Assembly: GCF_018101125.2 (NCBI RefSeq)
Contig: NZ_JAELVF020000001.1
Span: 869,095 to 933,094 of the forward strand
Direction of reading: 5' to 3'
DNA from: Streptomyces tardus
GTDB lineage: Bacteria > Actinomycetota > Actinomycetes > Streptomycetales > Streptomycetaceae
Length of the DNA: 64,000 bases
In this document: in pieces, positions 47,858 to 57,203 of the stretch
How positions within the stretch are numbered: position 1 is the stretch's first letter
How the letters are laid out: every line of letters starts with the position of its first letter
Made by a program: the position numbers and the translations under genes
Notes under the pieces: generated by a model
Told to the model about the DNA's origin: nothing
Database searches by the model: none
What the model saw: the letters and a program-made list of their open reading frames with translations, nothing else

Positions 47858-48268
47858 TCAGGCGACCACGGGCCGTACATGGGCGCGTACCCAATCCACG
47901 ACCTCACCGGTCGGGGCGCCGGGCGTGAAGATCGCCGCGACACCGAGCTCCCGGAGCGGGGCGATGTCCTCCTCCGGGATGATGCCGCCACCGAAAACCT
48001 TGATGTCCGCGGCCTCTCGCTCCCGCAGCAGTTCCAGCACACCGGCGAAGAGGGTGTTGTGGGCACCGGAGAGGATGGAGAGCCCGATCGCGTGGGCGTC
48101 CTCCTGGATCGCGGTGTCCACGATCTGCTCGGGCGTCTGGTGCAGCCCTGTGTAGACGACCTCCATGCCCGCGTCCCGCAGCGCGCGGGCGATGACCTTC
48201 GCTCCCCGGTCGTGTCCGTCCAGGCCGGGTTTGGCCACCACCACTCGAATCGGACCCGACACAGTCAT
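47858..48268 (-). CDS. icmB: cobalamin-binding small mutase subunit (IcmB-like)
   Basis: 136-residue protein that is a complete B12-binding domain: DGHDRG (DxHxxG cobalt-ligand His), LSILSGAH and FGGGIIP. This size is typical of the small subunit of isobutyryl-CoA mutase, or of related acyl-CoA mutases whose large subunit is encoded elsewhere. No large subunit is in the window. It interconverts isobutyryl-CoA and n-butyryl-CoA in streptomycetes, feeding fatty acid and polyketide precursors. Assignment to this substrate rather than methylmalonyl-CoA rests on length and memory of synteny. Confidence 0.83.
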   Translation of the reverse strand: MTVSGPIRVVVAKPGLDGHDRGAKVIARALRDAGMEVVYTGLHQTPEQIVDTAIQEDAHAIGLSILSGAHNTLFAGVLELLREREAADIKVFGGGIIPEEDIAPLRELGVAAIFTPGAPTGEVVDWVRAHVRPVVA

Positions 48269-48555
48269 CGCCGCCTCATCTCCGCCCGGACCGCTGGGTT
48301 CGCCGGGCCTTCTCGGCTCCGTCTCGACGCGCAGCCCGAAGGACAGCTAACCCTCCGTGGCCGCCTACCCGTCAGTTTCGCCACAGCGCCGAACGGGGAC
48401 ATTCAGGGTGGGAATGTTCGGCGGACCTCATCCGCCTGCGTTCCAGGTCGGCACAGTGTCGTCCAGGTCGTCCAGTTGCACCACTGCCGCGCTCGCGGAC
48501 CGTGTGACCGAGGGTCCGCAGTCGCCGATCCGGGGACAGGGCCGGGCGGTGGGGC

Positions 48556-49443
48556 GTGACGGGGGTTGCCGTGCGGGTTCCGATGCCGAGGTTGGCGAGC
48601 GATCTGCTCAGCACGTTGGGTACCACCGTGCTGGAGGCGACCGCGCTCGCCGGTCACCTCGTTCTCTATCCGAGCGGCATGGCGGCCGACGCCCCGGTAG
48701 AGACGAGGGCGGATCGCTTTCCCGGGCGGCGCCCGGTGGTGCTGGTGCACGGCTTCATCGACAACCGGAGCGTCTTTGCGCTGATGCGCCGCTCGCTCCG
48801 CCGTCACGACTGGCCGGTCGTGACGGGCTTCAACTACTCCCCGTTCGCGGGTGATGTGCCGACCACCGCCCGGCTGCTCGCCGATGTGGTCGAGGACGTC
48901 TGCGAGCGGACCGGCCATCGAGAGGTGGATCTGGTCTGCCACAGCCTGGGCGGGCTGGTCGCCCGGTACTGCGTGCAGCGGCTGGGCGGCGACTCCCGGG
49001 TGCACACCGTGGTGACGCTCGGGACTCCGCATCTGGGCACGTCCGCCGCGCCGCTTCTCTCGCTTCACCCGATCGTGCGGCAGATTCGACCGGGCTCACG
49101 GGTGATGGCGGAGCTGGCGGAGCCGGTTCCGGAGTGCCGCACCCGTTTCGTCAGCCTTCACAGCGATCTCGATCCGGTGATGTCGCCCCCGGAGACCGCC
49201 CGCCTCGAGCGTGCGGACCTGCGGGTGCGAGAGGTGCCGGTGCAGGGAATCGGACACCTTGCCCTGCCCGCGCACTGGGCCGTCATCGCCCGTGTCCGTG
49301 AGGAGTTGGTCACGGCGGACACTGCGCCCGGCGGCGAGGCGGAGAATCTCGACGCGCCCGCGGCCCGGTCCGGCGAATCGCCCCCGAAGCTGCCCGTGGC
49401 CGAAAGCGCCGCCCGCCGCAGTGCAGCCGGAGGCGCCGCCTGA
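48556..49443 (+). CDS. alpha/beta-hydrolase, lipase-like
   Basis: 295 residues. Oxyanion block VVLVHGFIDNRSVF, nucleophile elbow CHSLGGLVAR, acidic LHSDLDPVMSP and catalytic His in GIGHLALPAHWAV. These match triacylglycerol lipase/esterase proteins with a bacterial class 2-like core. The N terminus has a weak hydrophobic stretch, so export is uncertain. I start at GTG 48556; in-frame GTG 48571 and ATG 48583 are possible. The C-terminal 50 residues are low-complexity. Lies divergent to icmB. Confidence 0.82.
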   Translation: MTGVAVRVPMPRLASDLLSTLGTTVLEATALAGHLVLYPSGMAADAPVETRADRFPGRRPVVLVHGFIDNRSVFALMRRSLRRHDWPVVTGFNYSPFAGDVPTTARLLADVVEDVCERTGHREVDLVCHSLGGLVARYCVQRLGGDSRVHTVVTLGTPHLGTSAAPLLSLHPIVRQIRPGSRVMAELAEPVPECRTRFVSLHSDLDPVMSPPETARLERADLRVREVPVQGIGHLALPAHWAVIARVREELVTADTAPGGEAENLDAPAARSGESPPKLPVAESAARRSAAGGAA

Positions 49444-49694
49444 CCTGCGGCACGTTTCGCCCGACCGCCACGGACCCCCTCGGTCCTGCGGTTCGGCCCC
49501 AACCCGCGCCGAATGACGAACAGTTGTCGAACAGTGCGTCAACTACCGGTCCGTAGTCCGCCGAAAGGCGGCCTTCTGCCCGGGTTGGGCGAGGACAAAA
49601 CACAGGGAAGATTGTCGTCCCCGCATACCGCCGGGTACAGTCGCCGCACTGCTCCGCCAGCCCACTTGTCTCCGAGGTGAAAGAGAAGTTGGTG

Positions 49695-51944
49695 GTGAAC
49701 GTCCCTTCCCCGTCGGGGCCTTACGGCTCACACGACAGCCCTCACGGCACCTCGTTCGCGGGGTACCCGGGCTACACGTCGTACGACGAGACCACCGGCT
49801 ATGCCGCACCACCGGAGCAGCACTACGGCACGGACACCGGGCATTTCGACCCTGCCTACGGCGACGACCCCCTCTTCGGCACGATGCCGGGCCAGGAACA
49901 GCAGCCCGCCGCGATGTACGGCACCGGGGCGTACGACACCGGCGCCGCCATGTACGACACCGGGGCCCACGCCGCGTATTCCCCTTACGACACCGGGGCC
50001 CACCCGACGACGGCGTACGGCAGCGACACCGGCCTCCACGGCACGGGAGTCCACGACACCACCGGCGCTCACGGAAGCGGAGCCCACCAGGCCGGCGGGT
50101 ACGACACCGGCGCGTACGACACCGGCGCCTACGCCGGTGGTCTGTACGAGCACACCGGTTACGCGTCCGCCGACAACGGCGCCCACGCCAACGACCCCAT
50201 GGGCGCAGCCGGTCACGACACCGGCCAGGCCGGCGCACAGTGGGGCAGCGAAACGTACTCGCCTCTCGACATCCCCGCTCAGGCCGGCCCGGAATGGACG
50301 GCGGACGCCGGCAACGGGCACTGGAACCACGGCGGTCACCCGCAGATGCCGGGCGACGCGCAGGGTTGGGGTCCGTACGTCGCCGGCCACGCCTACGACA
50401 CGGGCGCCTACGACACCGGCACCTTCGCCCCGGGCTCGCTGCACACCACGGGCCACCCCGACGTTGCCCCCGGCCAGTACGACACCGGTCAGTACGACAC
50501 GGGCCAGTTCGACACCGTCGGCCAGTTCGACACGGGCCAGCACGACACGGCCGGTCAGTACGACACCGGCCAGTACGACACCGTCGGCCAGTACGGGACC
50601 GGACTCCACGACACCGGCCAGTTCGGAAGCGGGCTGTACGACACGGGCCAGCACGACACCGCCGGCCAGTACGACACGGGTCAGTACGACACGGGTCAGT
50701 TCGGTATCGGGCAGTACGAATCCGGCAGTTGGGACCTCGGCGACTACGGCCCCGGCACGCCGGTCACCGGTCACCACCCGGCCGACCTCGCCGACGCCGG
50801 TTCCGCCGGCTCCACCACCAGCGGCACCGGCGAATGGGACACCGGCGGCTGGCAGGTCTCCACGCTCGCCGCAGCCGGCTCCGTCGAACAGGCAGCGCAG
50901 GCCGAGCAGTTGGCTGCCGAGCAGCCGCACACCTCCGGCCTTCCGCACCTCACGGACCACTCGCACGGGAACGGCCACCCGCAGGGCACCGAGACCGAGC
51001 CGGCCGGGAACGCCCGGAACGGATCCGTCGACTCGGACACCCTCGGGGACATTCCGCTCCACGAGCTCCGCGCCCACGACGACGGCGCCCCCTTCGACGG
51101 CCCCGAACTCGGCCAGGACTCGCGGCGCGACGACGACGCGGGCGACTTCGGTGTTCCGGACATCTCCCCGGGCGCCTCTCCGTCCGTCCCCGCGGGCCCC
51201 GTCAGTCGGGGCCGCCGACGGGCCGCGAAGCCCAGGCGTTCCGCGCTGCTGACCGTTGCCGTGCCGTCCGTGGCCGTGATGGGTGTGGCCGGTATCGCCG
51301 CCGCGTCGGTGGGCAATCTCGGCGACGAGAGCAAGGACAAGGGCGAGCAGGCCGCGCCGGACCCGGCATCGGTCAAACCGTCCGACGCCAACAGCAAGTT
51401 GGACATCCAGCTCGATGGGGTACGCGCCGACGCGGGCGATTTCGCCGGACGTGCCAGTCGTACCCAGGAGCGGCTCGACCTCAAGGAACGCCAGGAGGCC
51501 GAGCGCAAGCGCAAGGAGGCGGAGGCCGCCCGCAAGGAGGCCGAGCGTCCCAAGTTCGCCCTGCCCGTGACCCAGCCGGGGTTGAGCGCGTACTACGGCC
51601 AGGCCGGCGTCAACTGGCTCTCGCTGCACACCGGTATCGACTTCCCGGTCAGCTACGGGACACCGGTGAAGGCCTCGGCCGACGGGATGATCTCGACCAA
51701 GTACGACATCTCGTACGGCAACATGATCATACTGACCACTGCCGACGGTACCGAGCTCTGGTACTGCCACCTCAGCAGCAGCAAGATCCGCAGCGGCCCG
51801 GTCAAGGCGGGCGACACGATCGGCTACGCGGGCAGCTCCGGCAATTCCACCGGTCCGCACCTGCACTTCGAGGTGCGCCCCGGAGGCGGCTCGGCGATCG
51901 ACCCGCTCGGCTGGTTCCGCGGCAAGGGCCTGGACCCGACGTAA
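49695..51944 (+). CDS. membrane-anchored M23 peptidase with long cytoplasmic YDTG-repeat region
   Basis: 749 residues. Residues 1-500 are low-complexity, dominated by dozens of [YFH]DTG[QA] units; a membrane helix follows at about 518-540, then a charged coiled coil (Glu/Arg/Lys-rich) and a C-terminal LytM/M23 domain with His645, Asp649 (HTGID) and the HLH pair (His722, His724). M23 enzymes cut peptidoglycan peptide bonds. The repeat half is cytoplasmic by the positive-inside rule. Start GTG 49695 has AGAGAAG 6 bases upstream; GTGs at 49677 and 49692 are possible. Its function likely concerns wall turnover at a site recruited by the repeat region (inference). Confidence 0.85.
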   Translation: MNVPSPSGPYGSHDSPHGTSFAGYPGYTSYDETTGYAAPPEQHYGTDTGHFDPAYGDDPLFGTMPGQEQQPAAMYGTGAYDTGAAMYDTGAHAAYSPYDTGAHPTTAYGSDTGLHGTGVHDTTGAHGSGAHQAGGYDTGAYDTGAYAGGLYEHTGYASADNGAHANDPMGAAGHDTGQAGAQWGSETYSPLDIPAQAGPEWTADAGNGHWNHGGHPQMPGDAQGWGPYVAGHAYDTGAYDTGTFAPGSLHTTGHPDVAPGQYDTGQYDTGQFDTVGQFDTGQHDTAGQYDTGQYDTVGQYGTGLHDTGQFGSGLYDTGQHDTAGQYDTGQYDTGQFGIGQYESGSWDLGDYGPGTPVTGHHPADLADAGSAGSTTSGTGEWDTGGWQVSTLAAAGSVEQAAQAEQLAAEQPHTSGLPHLTDHSHGNGHPQGTETEPAGNARNGSVDSDTLGDIPLHELRAHDDGAPFDGPELGQDSRRDDDAGDFGVPDISPGASPSVPAGPVSRGRRRAAKPRRSALLTVAVPSVAVMGVAGIAAASVGNLGDESKDKGEQAAPDPASVKPSDANSKLDIQLDGVRADAGDFAGRASRTQERLDLKERQEAERKRKEAEAARKEAERPKFALPVTQPGLSAYYGQAGVNWLSLHTGIDFPVSYGTPVKASADGMISTKYDISYGNMIILTTADGTELWYCHLSSSKIRSGPVKAGDTIGYAGSSGNSTGPHLHFEVRPGGGSAIDPLGWFRGKGLDPT

Positions 51945-52144
51945 CACACCCCGCCGGGTGGGCCAACAGCCCACAGCACACCCAGCCGTCGACACACAGC
52001 ACACAGCCGTCGCCGCCGCACAGCGCGGTGCTGCTGCCAGCAGGTCCTGAGCTTCCACGCACAGCGCCCGGCGCCCTCACCGACCTCCCGGACACCGGTC
52101 GCCGCTCCGACCCACCGCACCGGACAGCACCATCCAGGCGACCC

Positions 52145-52170
52145 GTCGGCACGGCCCGCGCCGTGCCGAC
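52145..52170. terminator. hairpin between convergent genes
   Basis: Perfect 11-bp arms GTCGGCACGGC and GCCGTGCCGAC, CCGC loop, about 200 bp after the M23 stop. Possibly bidirectional. Confidence 0.5.
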
Positions 52171-52239
52171 GCCGCCACGCAGGCAACTGCGCCAGAACCC
52201 GCCGCGGGTCCCGGTGTCGGGCCCCGGTGTCGGGCCCCG

Positions 52240-52272
52240 GTGTCGGGGCCGATCCACGATCGGGCCCGACAC
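52240..52272 (-). terminator. terminator of pcrA
   Basis: 15-bp arms with one mismatch (GTGTCGGGGCCGATC / GATCGGGCCCGACAC), CAC loop, 28 bp after the pcrA stop. Confidence 0.7.
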
Positions 52273-52299
52273 ACGACTGCGTCGGTCTTCGGCGCCCCG

Positions 52300-54834
52300 C
52301 TAGAGCTTCTCGACCGGGGCGTACCGCAGCAGCAGACGCTTGGGCTTCGGGTCGCCGAAGTCGACGGTCGCCTCCGCGCTGTCACCGCTGCCCTTGACCC
52401 CGACCACGCGGCCGAGCCCGAAGCTGTCGTGGGTGACCCGGTCCCCGACCGAGAGCGCGACCACCGGCTGCCCTCCGGCTCTGCGCTGGGTGGCGAAGCC
52501 GCCCGTGCCGCGGCGCGGCGCGGACGCCCCGACGGACATCCCGCCGGGCAGCCCGCCGACCGGCGCCAGCGGTGAGCCGCCGCCCGACGCCCGGCCGCCG
52601 GTGCGCCGCCAGTCCAGGAACTCGGCCGGCACTTCCTCCAGAAAACGCGAAGGCGGGTTGTACGAGGGCTGGCCCCAGACGCTGCGCATCGCGGCCCGGC
52701 TGAGATAGAGCCGCTCGCGGGCACGGGTGATGCCCACGTAGGCGAGGCGGCGCTCCTCCTCCAGTTCCTTGCTGTCACCGAGCGCCCGCATGTGGGGAAA
52801 GACGCCGTCCTCCATACCGGTCAGGAAGACGACCGGAAACTCCAGCCCCTTGGCCGTGTGCAGGGTCATCAGGGTGATGACGCCCGTCTCCTCGCCGCCC
52901 TCGCCCTCGTCCGGGATCTGGTCGGAGTCGGCGACCAGGGCGACCTGCTCGAGGAAGTCGGCCAGGGTGCCCGGATCGTCCTCGCCGCGGTCCTGCTCGA
53001 ACTCCAGGGCCACGGCGGCGAGTTCCTGGAGATTCTCCACCCGGGTCTCGTCCTGCGGATCGGTGGACGCCTGGAGCTCGGCGAGGTAGCCGGTGCGCTC
53101 GAGTATCGCCTCCAGCACCGTCGCCGGGCCGGCTCCGGATTCCACGATCGTGCGCAGCTCCTCCAGCAGGGAGTTGAAGCGCTTGACGGCGTTGACGGAG
53201 CGGGAGGCCATGCCGTACGCCTCGTCGACCCGGCGGAGTGCGGCCGCGAAGCTGATCCGCTCGCGGGAGGCCAGCGCCTCCAGCATCGCCTCGGCCCGGT
53301 CGCCGATGCCCCGCTTGGGGACGTTGAGGATGCGGCGCAGCGGGACGGTGTCCTCCGGGTTGGCGAGCACGCGCAGATAGGCGAGGACGTCCCGGACCTC
53401 CCTGCGCTCGTAGAAGCGCACACCGCCGACGACCTTGTAGGGCAGGCCGACCCGGATGAAGATCTCCTCGAAGACGCGGGACTGGGCGTTGGTGCGGTAG
53501 AAGACTGCGACATCGCCGCTCTTCGCCGTGCCCTCGTCGGTCAGCCGGTCGATCTCCTCGGCGACGAACTGCGCCTCGTCGTGCTCGGTGTCGGCGACGT
53601 AGCCGGTGATGCGGGCGCCGTCGCCGGCCTGGGTCCAGAGGTTCTTCGGGCGGCGGTTCTCGTTGCGCTCGATGACGGCGTTGGCTGCGGTGAGGATCGT
53701 CTGCGTGGAGCGGTAGTTCTGCTCCAGCAGGATGGTGGTGGCGTCCGGATAGTCCTCCTCGAACTGGAGGATGTTGCGGATGGTGGCACCGCGGAAGGCG
53801 TAGATGCTCTGGTCTGCGTCACCGACGACGCACAGCTCGGCCCGCTCCGGCACCTCGCCGCCACCCGGTTCCTCGGCGAATCCCGCACCCGCGGCGCCCG
53901 CACCCGCACCCGCACCGCCGGCCGTCGCGGCACCGACACCGACGAGGTGCCGAATGAGCGTGTACTGCGCGTGGTTGGTGTCCTGGTACTCGTCGACCAG
54001 CACGTGCCGGAAACGCCGGCGGTAGTGGTCGGCGACGTCCGGGAACGCCTGGAGCAGGTGCACCGTGGTCATGATGATGTCGTCGAAGTCCAGCGCGTTC
54101 GCCTCGCGCAGCCGCGACTGGTAGAGCGTGTACGCCTCGGCGAGCGTCTTCTCCCAGCCGTCGGACGCCCGGCCGGCGAAGTCCTCTTCGTCGATCAGCT
54201 CGTTCTTCAGGTTGGAGATCTTCGCGGTGAAGGACTTCGGCGGGAAGCGCTTGGGATCCAGGTCGAGGTCGCGGCAGACCAGCGCCATCAACCGCTTGGC
54301 GTCGGCGCCGTCGTAGATCGAGAAGGAGGAGGTGAAGCCGAGCTTCTTGCTCTCCCGCCGCAGAATCCGCACACACGCGCTGTGGAAGGTGGAGACCCAC
54401 ATCGACTGCGCGCGCGGGCCGACCAGCTCCTCCACGCGCTCCTTCATCTCGCCCGCGGCCTTGTTGGTGAAGGTGATCGCCAGGACCTGGCCGGGGTGGA
54501 CGCCGCGGGCGCCGAGCAGGTGGGCGATGCGGTGCGTCAGCACCCTGGTCTTCCCCGAACCGGCTCCGGCGACGATCAGCAGCGGGCCGCCGCGGTGCTC
54601 GACGGCCGCGCGCTGCTGCTCGTTGAGCCCCTCCAGCAGTGCGGCGGGGTCGGCCGGGAGGCGCGCGGCGTGCTGCTGCGCACCGCGCGCGTCCTCCCTC
54701 AGGTGGGGCGCCGCGAAGAACCCGGGCGGAAGCTCCTCGTCCGGCGGCGCGAGGTCGTCCTCGGGTGGCGGCGGGGGCTCCTCCTCGGAGGGTTCGAGGC
54801 GGGCCAGGAAGCTGTCGTCGAAGAGGCTGCTCAT
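52300..54834 (-). CDS. pcrA: UvrD/PcrA-type DNA helicase
   Basis: 844-residue superfamily 1A helicase. Motifs in order: Q motif GLNEQQRAAVEH, Walker A AGAGSGKTR, TFTNKAAGEMKERV, DEYQDTN, GDADQSIYAFRGA, motif IV-VI including TLHTAKGLEFPVVFL and YVGITRARERL. The C-terminal Tudor-like RNAP-binding end (VGDRVTHDSFGLGRVV) is present. Between DEYQD and GDADQS there is a Gly/Ala-rich insertion of about 35 residues. The first 60 residues are Pro/Glu/Asp-rich. Roles in repair and replication restart follow from the family. Confidence 0.96.
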   Translation of the reverse strand: MSSLFDDSFLARLEPSEEEPPPPPEDDLAPPDEELPPGFFAAPHLREDARGAQQHAARLPADPAALLEGLNEQQRAAVEHRGGPLLIVAGAGSGKTRVLTHRIAHLLGARGVHPGQVLAITFTNKAAGEMKERVEELVGPRAQSMWVSTFHSACVRILRRESKKLGFTSSFSIYDGADAKRLMALVCRDLDLDPKRFPPKSFTAKISNLKNELIDEEDFAGRASDGWEKTLAEAYTLYQSRLREANALDFDDIIMTTVHLLQAFPDVADHYRRRFRHVLVDEYQDTNHAQYTLIRHLVGVGAATAGGAGAGAGAAGAGFAEEPGGGEVPERAELCVVGDADQSIYAFRGATIRNILQFEEDYPDATTILLEQNYRSTQTILTAANAVIERNENRRPKNLWTQAGDGARITGYVADTEHDEAQFVAEEIDRLTDEGTAKSGDVAVFYRTNAQSRVFEEIFIRVGLPYKVVGGVRFYERREVRDVLAYLRVLANPEDTVPLRRILNVPKRGIGDRAEAMLEALASRERISFAAALRRVDEAYGMASRSVNAVKRFNSLLEELRTIVESGAGPATVLEAILERTGYLAELQASTDPQDETRVENLQELAAVALEFEQDRGEDDPGTLADFLEQVALVADSDQIPDEGEGGEETGVITLMTLHTAKGLEFPVVFLTGMEDGVFPHMRALGDSKELEEERRLAYVGITRARERLYLSRAAMRSVWGQPSYNPPSRFLEEVPAEFLDWRRTGGRASGGGSPLAPVGGLPGGMSVGASAPRRGTGGFATQRRAGGQPVVALSVGDRVTHDSFGLGRVVGVKGSGDSAEATVDFGDPKPKRLLLRYAPVEKL

Positions 54835-54892
54835 CGTTGACCGAGTCTAGGCGGCACCTACGACAACGTGAGCCTCTCCTAGACTTACTCGT

Positions 54893-55507
54893 ATGACGGA
54901 CTCCTCTTCCGCGCCCGCCCCCCGCCCTCGACGTGACGCGGATCTCCGTGCGTCGCACTCGGACCGGGAGGCCGTCGCGGAGCGCCTGCGCGAAGCCGCC
55001 GGCGACGGCCGCATCGACCTGGAGGAGCTGGAGGAGCGGCTGGAGAAGGCGCTCACGGCGAAGACGTACGGAGAGTTGGAGCCGCTCACGGCGGATCTGC
55101 CCGCGACCCACCAGCAGCAGAAGAAGGCGGCAGCCGCCGAGCAGCCGTTGGAGCTGAAGACGGGCGCGGGGGACATCGTCCAGGACGGGTACTGGGTCGT
55201 GCCGTCGCGGATCAACGCGATCTCCCGACTCGGCGACATCAAAATCGACTTCAGTCAGGCGGAGTGCCACCAGAGCGAGGTCGTACTGGACGTCAACGCC
55301 GGTATCGGGAACGTCACCGTCATCGTCCCGCACGGCTGGTCGGCGCGTACGCACTCGCTCAAGGTGAGCGTCGGATCGGTGCGCAACCGGGCCACCGAGC
55401 CGCCCACGCCCGGCTCGCCGACCCTGGAGCTCACCGGCCGGGCCGCGATGGGCGACGTGCGCGTCCGCTACCCCAACCGCTGGGAGAACTGGCTCCGCAG
55501 CAGCTGA
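54893..55507 (+). CDS. DUF1707 and LiaF-like C-terminal domain protein
   Basis: 204 residues. The first 70 residues carry the DUF1707 pattern RASHSDREAVAERLREAAGDGRIDLEELEERL, a short helical domain common in actinobacteria. The C-terminal half (from about 95) is beta-rich and resembles LiaF/VraT-type cell-wall-stress domains. No ribosome site; a TAGACT box at about 54880 lies 8 bases before the ATG, so leaderless translation is likely. Divergent from pcrA. No membrane helix seen, so it is probably cytoplasmic or peripheral. Function unknown. Confidence 0.78.
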   Translation: MTDSSSAPAPRPRRDADLRASHSDREAVAERLREAAGDGRIDLEELEERLEKALTAKTYGELEPLTADLPATHQQQKKAAAAEQPLELKTGAGDIVQDGYWVVPSRINAISRLGDIKIDFSQAECHQSEVVLDVNAGIGNVTVIVPHGWSARTHSLKVSVGSVRNRATEPPTPGSPTLELTGRAAMGDVRVRYPNRWENWLRSS

Positions 55508-55914
55508 CCCCGACGGGCCCGTCGGCGCCGAGGCACGCGCCGCAGCCGGTACGCCGGTACGGCAACCGGCAACCGGCAACCGATCGGTGGCAAGGCGCCG
55601 TGCGTGCGCGACATTCGACGTCCAATACGGGCGAACGACCGCCGGCCCAGAAGTGGTTTCCCGACACATCGGACACCGGTCTTCCCAACAGCCGCGGCCA
55701 CTCACTACGGTGCTCCTCCAAGCAGCCCGTCACCGCCGGTGAAAGCGCCGGCCCGGACTGCTCCGCCGAGTCCGGCCCAGCCGGAGCCGGGGACCCACCT
55801 GAGCACCACCGGGGTGAATCGGGCGCAGGCGCGAGCCGAGCCCGTAGGGCAGCCTTCCGACGCCCGAACCCGACAGCTAACCCGGTAGGCGGTCCACGGA
55901 AGGAGTTGCGGATC
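55508..55914. other. 407-bp leader region of the NlpC/P60 gene
   Basis: Contains the cyclic-di-AMP riboswitch (55738-55905). Upstream of it the DNA (55508-55735) must hold the promoter; a less GC-rich run at about 55610-55710 is a candidate. No gene seen. Confidence 0.7.
55738..55905 (+). promoter_or_regulatory. cyclic-di-AMP riboswitch (ydaO-yuaA class)
   Basis: The conserved blocks of this class are all readable: CCGGACTGCTCCGCCGAGTC with its pairing CCGG, GGGGACCCACC, GGGGTGAATC, GTAGGGCAGCCTTCCGAC, CCGAACCCGACAGCTAACCC and GGTAGGCGGTC. In actinobacteria these riboswitches precede cell-wall hydrolases such as rpf and NlpC/P60 genes; ligand binding usually lowers expression. It ends at the AAGGAG ribosome site, so control of translation or of transcription is possible. 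The 5' boundary is approximate. Confidence 0.92.
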
Positions 55915-57108
55915 GTGGCCCCACGACACCGCCCCCACCCCCACCCCCGGCACCGCAAACCGCGCACCTCAGCACTGTCCCCGGCGGCCCGGCGCGGTTC
56001 GATCGGCGCGACGGCGGCAGCCCTCGCGTCCGTCACCCTGCTCTCGCAGCAGGCCGGCGCCGACCCGAACGACGACCGCGAGGGCGAGCGGCCCACGCTG
56101 GAGCAGACCCGTTCCGAGGTCGACGCGCTCTACCGCGACGCCGGTGCGGCGACCCAGCGCTACAACGCCGCCAAGGAGCGGACCGACAGCCGCCGCAAGC
56201 AGGTCGACCGGTTGCTCGACCAGGCGGCCGAGCGGGCGGACGACCTCAACAAGGCCCGCCGCGTACTCGGCAGCTACGCCGCCGCCCAGTACCGGGACGG
56301 CGGCATGTCGGACACCGCCACCCTGCTGCTCTCCCGGGACCCGCAGGGCTACTTCAACCAGACGCACGTCATGGAGCGGATGTCGGCCCGCCAGCAGCGC
56401 GCCGTCACCACGTTCCGGGACAAGCAGCGCAGCGTCGCGAAGCAGCGAGCGGCAGCGGCCGGACGGCTGGCCGAACTCACCGAGGCGCAGCAGGAGTTGG
56501 CGACCGACAAGAGCACCGTGCAGACCAAGCTGACCGAGGCCAGGAAGCTGCTGTCCAAGCTCACCGCGCAGGAACGCGCCCGGCTGGCCGCCGCCGAACG
56601 CGAACGGCAGGAGGAGGCGCGCGAACGCGCCGCCGCAGCCGAACGGCGTGCGGAGGAAGCGCGCAAGCAGCAGGAGCAGGCCGAGCGCGAGCGGCGCGAA
56701 CGCGAGAAGGAGAAGGAGCAGCCGGCTCCCGAGAAGCCGTCCGACGGCGACTCCTACGGGGCGAAGGCGCAGAAGGTCCTCGCCTTCGCCAAGAAGGAGC
56801 TCGGCAAGCCGTACGTGTGGGGCGCCACCGGGCCCAACTCCTACGACTGCTCGGGGTTCACCCGGGCCGCCTGGCGGACGGGCGGCCTCGAGCTGCCCCG
56901 GACGACGTTCGACCAGGTGAAGGTCGGCACGAAGGTCGCCAAGTCGGACATGCGTCCCGGGGATCTGATCTTCTTCTACGCGGACGTCACCCACGTGGGG
57001 ATCTACGTGGGCGGCGGCCAGATGATCCACGCCTCCAAGCCGGGCGACGACGTGAAGTACGAGTCGGTCGACTACATGCCCTTCCACAGCGCGATGCGCC
57101 CGACCTGA
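55915..57108 (+). CDS. secreted NlpC/P60 peptidoglycan hydrolase
   Basis: 397 residues. Signal peptide within the first 47 residues, then a long coiled coil (about 60-280, Arg/Glu/Ala-rich, with RQQEEARERAAAAERRAEE-type sequence), and a C-terminal NlpC/P60 domain with Cys312 in YDCSGF and His360 in THVGIYVG. The layout resembles RipA-type endopeptidases cutting D-Glu-mDAP bonds. GTG start after AAGGAG, 9 bases away. Directly behind a cyclic-di-AMP riboswitch, so expression should follow c-di-AMP levels and osmotic state. Confidence 0.92.
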   Translation: MAPRHRPHPHPRHRKPRTSALSPAARRGSIGATAAALASVTLLSQQAGADPNDDREGERPTLEQTRSEVDALYRDAGAATQRYNAAKERTDSRRKQVDRLLDQAAERADDLNKARRVLGSYAAAQYRDGGMSDTATLLLSRDPQGYFNQTHVMERMSARQQRAVTTFRDKQRSVAKQRAAAAGRLAELTEAQQELATDKSTVQTKLTEARKLLSKLTAQERARLAAAERERQEEARERAAAAERRAEEARKQQEQAERERREREKEKEQPAPEKPSDGDSYGAKAQKVLAFAKKELGKPYVWGATGPNSYDCSGFTRAAWRTGGLELPRTTFDQVKVGTKVAKSDMRPGDLIFFYADVTHVGIYVGGGQMIHASKPGDDVKYESVDYMPFHSAMRPT

Positions 57109-57203
57109 CCGGCGGCGCCCCGGCCCTCATCTCCCGGGGACACGCGCCCGCGCCCCGGCCCGCCTCTCGGTACGGCGGGTCGGGCGGCGGGTCGGGCGCC
57201 GGG

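Larger units (their letters stand above)
51945..52299. other. 355-bp intergenic region between M23 and pcrA genes
   Basis: Between convergent genes. Contains a perfect 11-bp-arm hairpin at 52145-52170, three tandem copies of GGTGTCGGGCCCC-like units (52213-52245) and the pcrA terminator (52240-52272). No gene seen. Confidence 0.6.
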
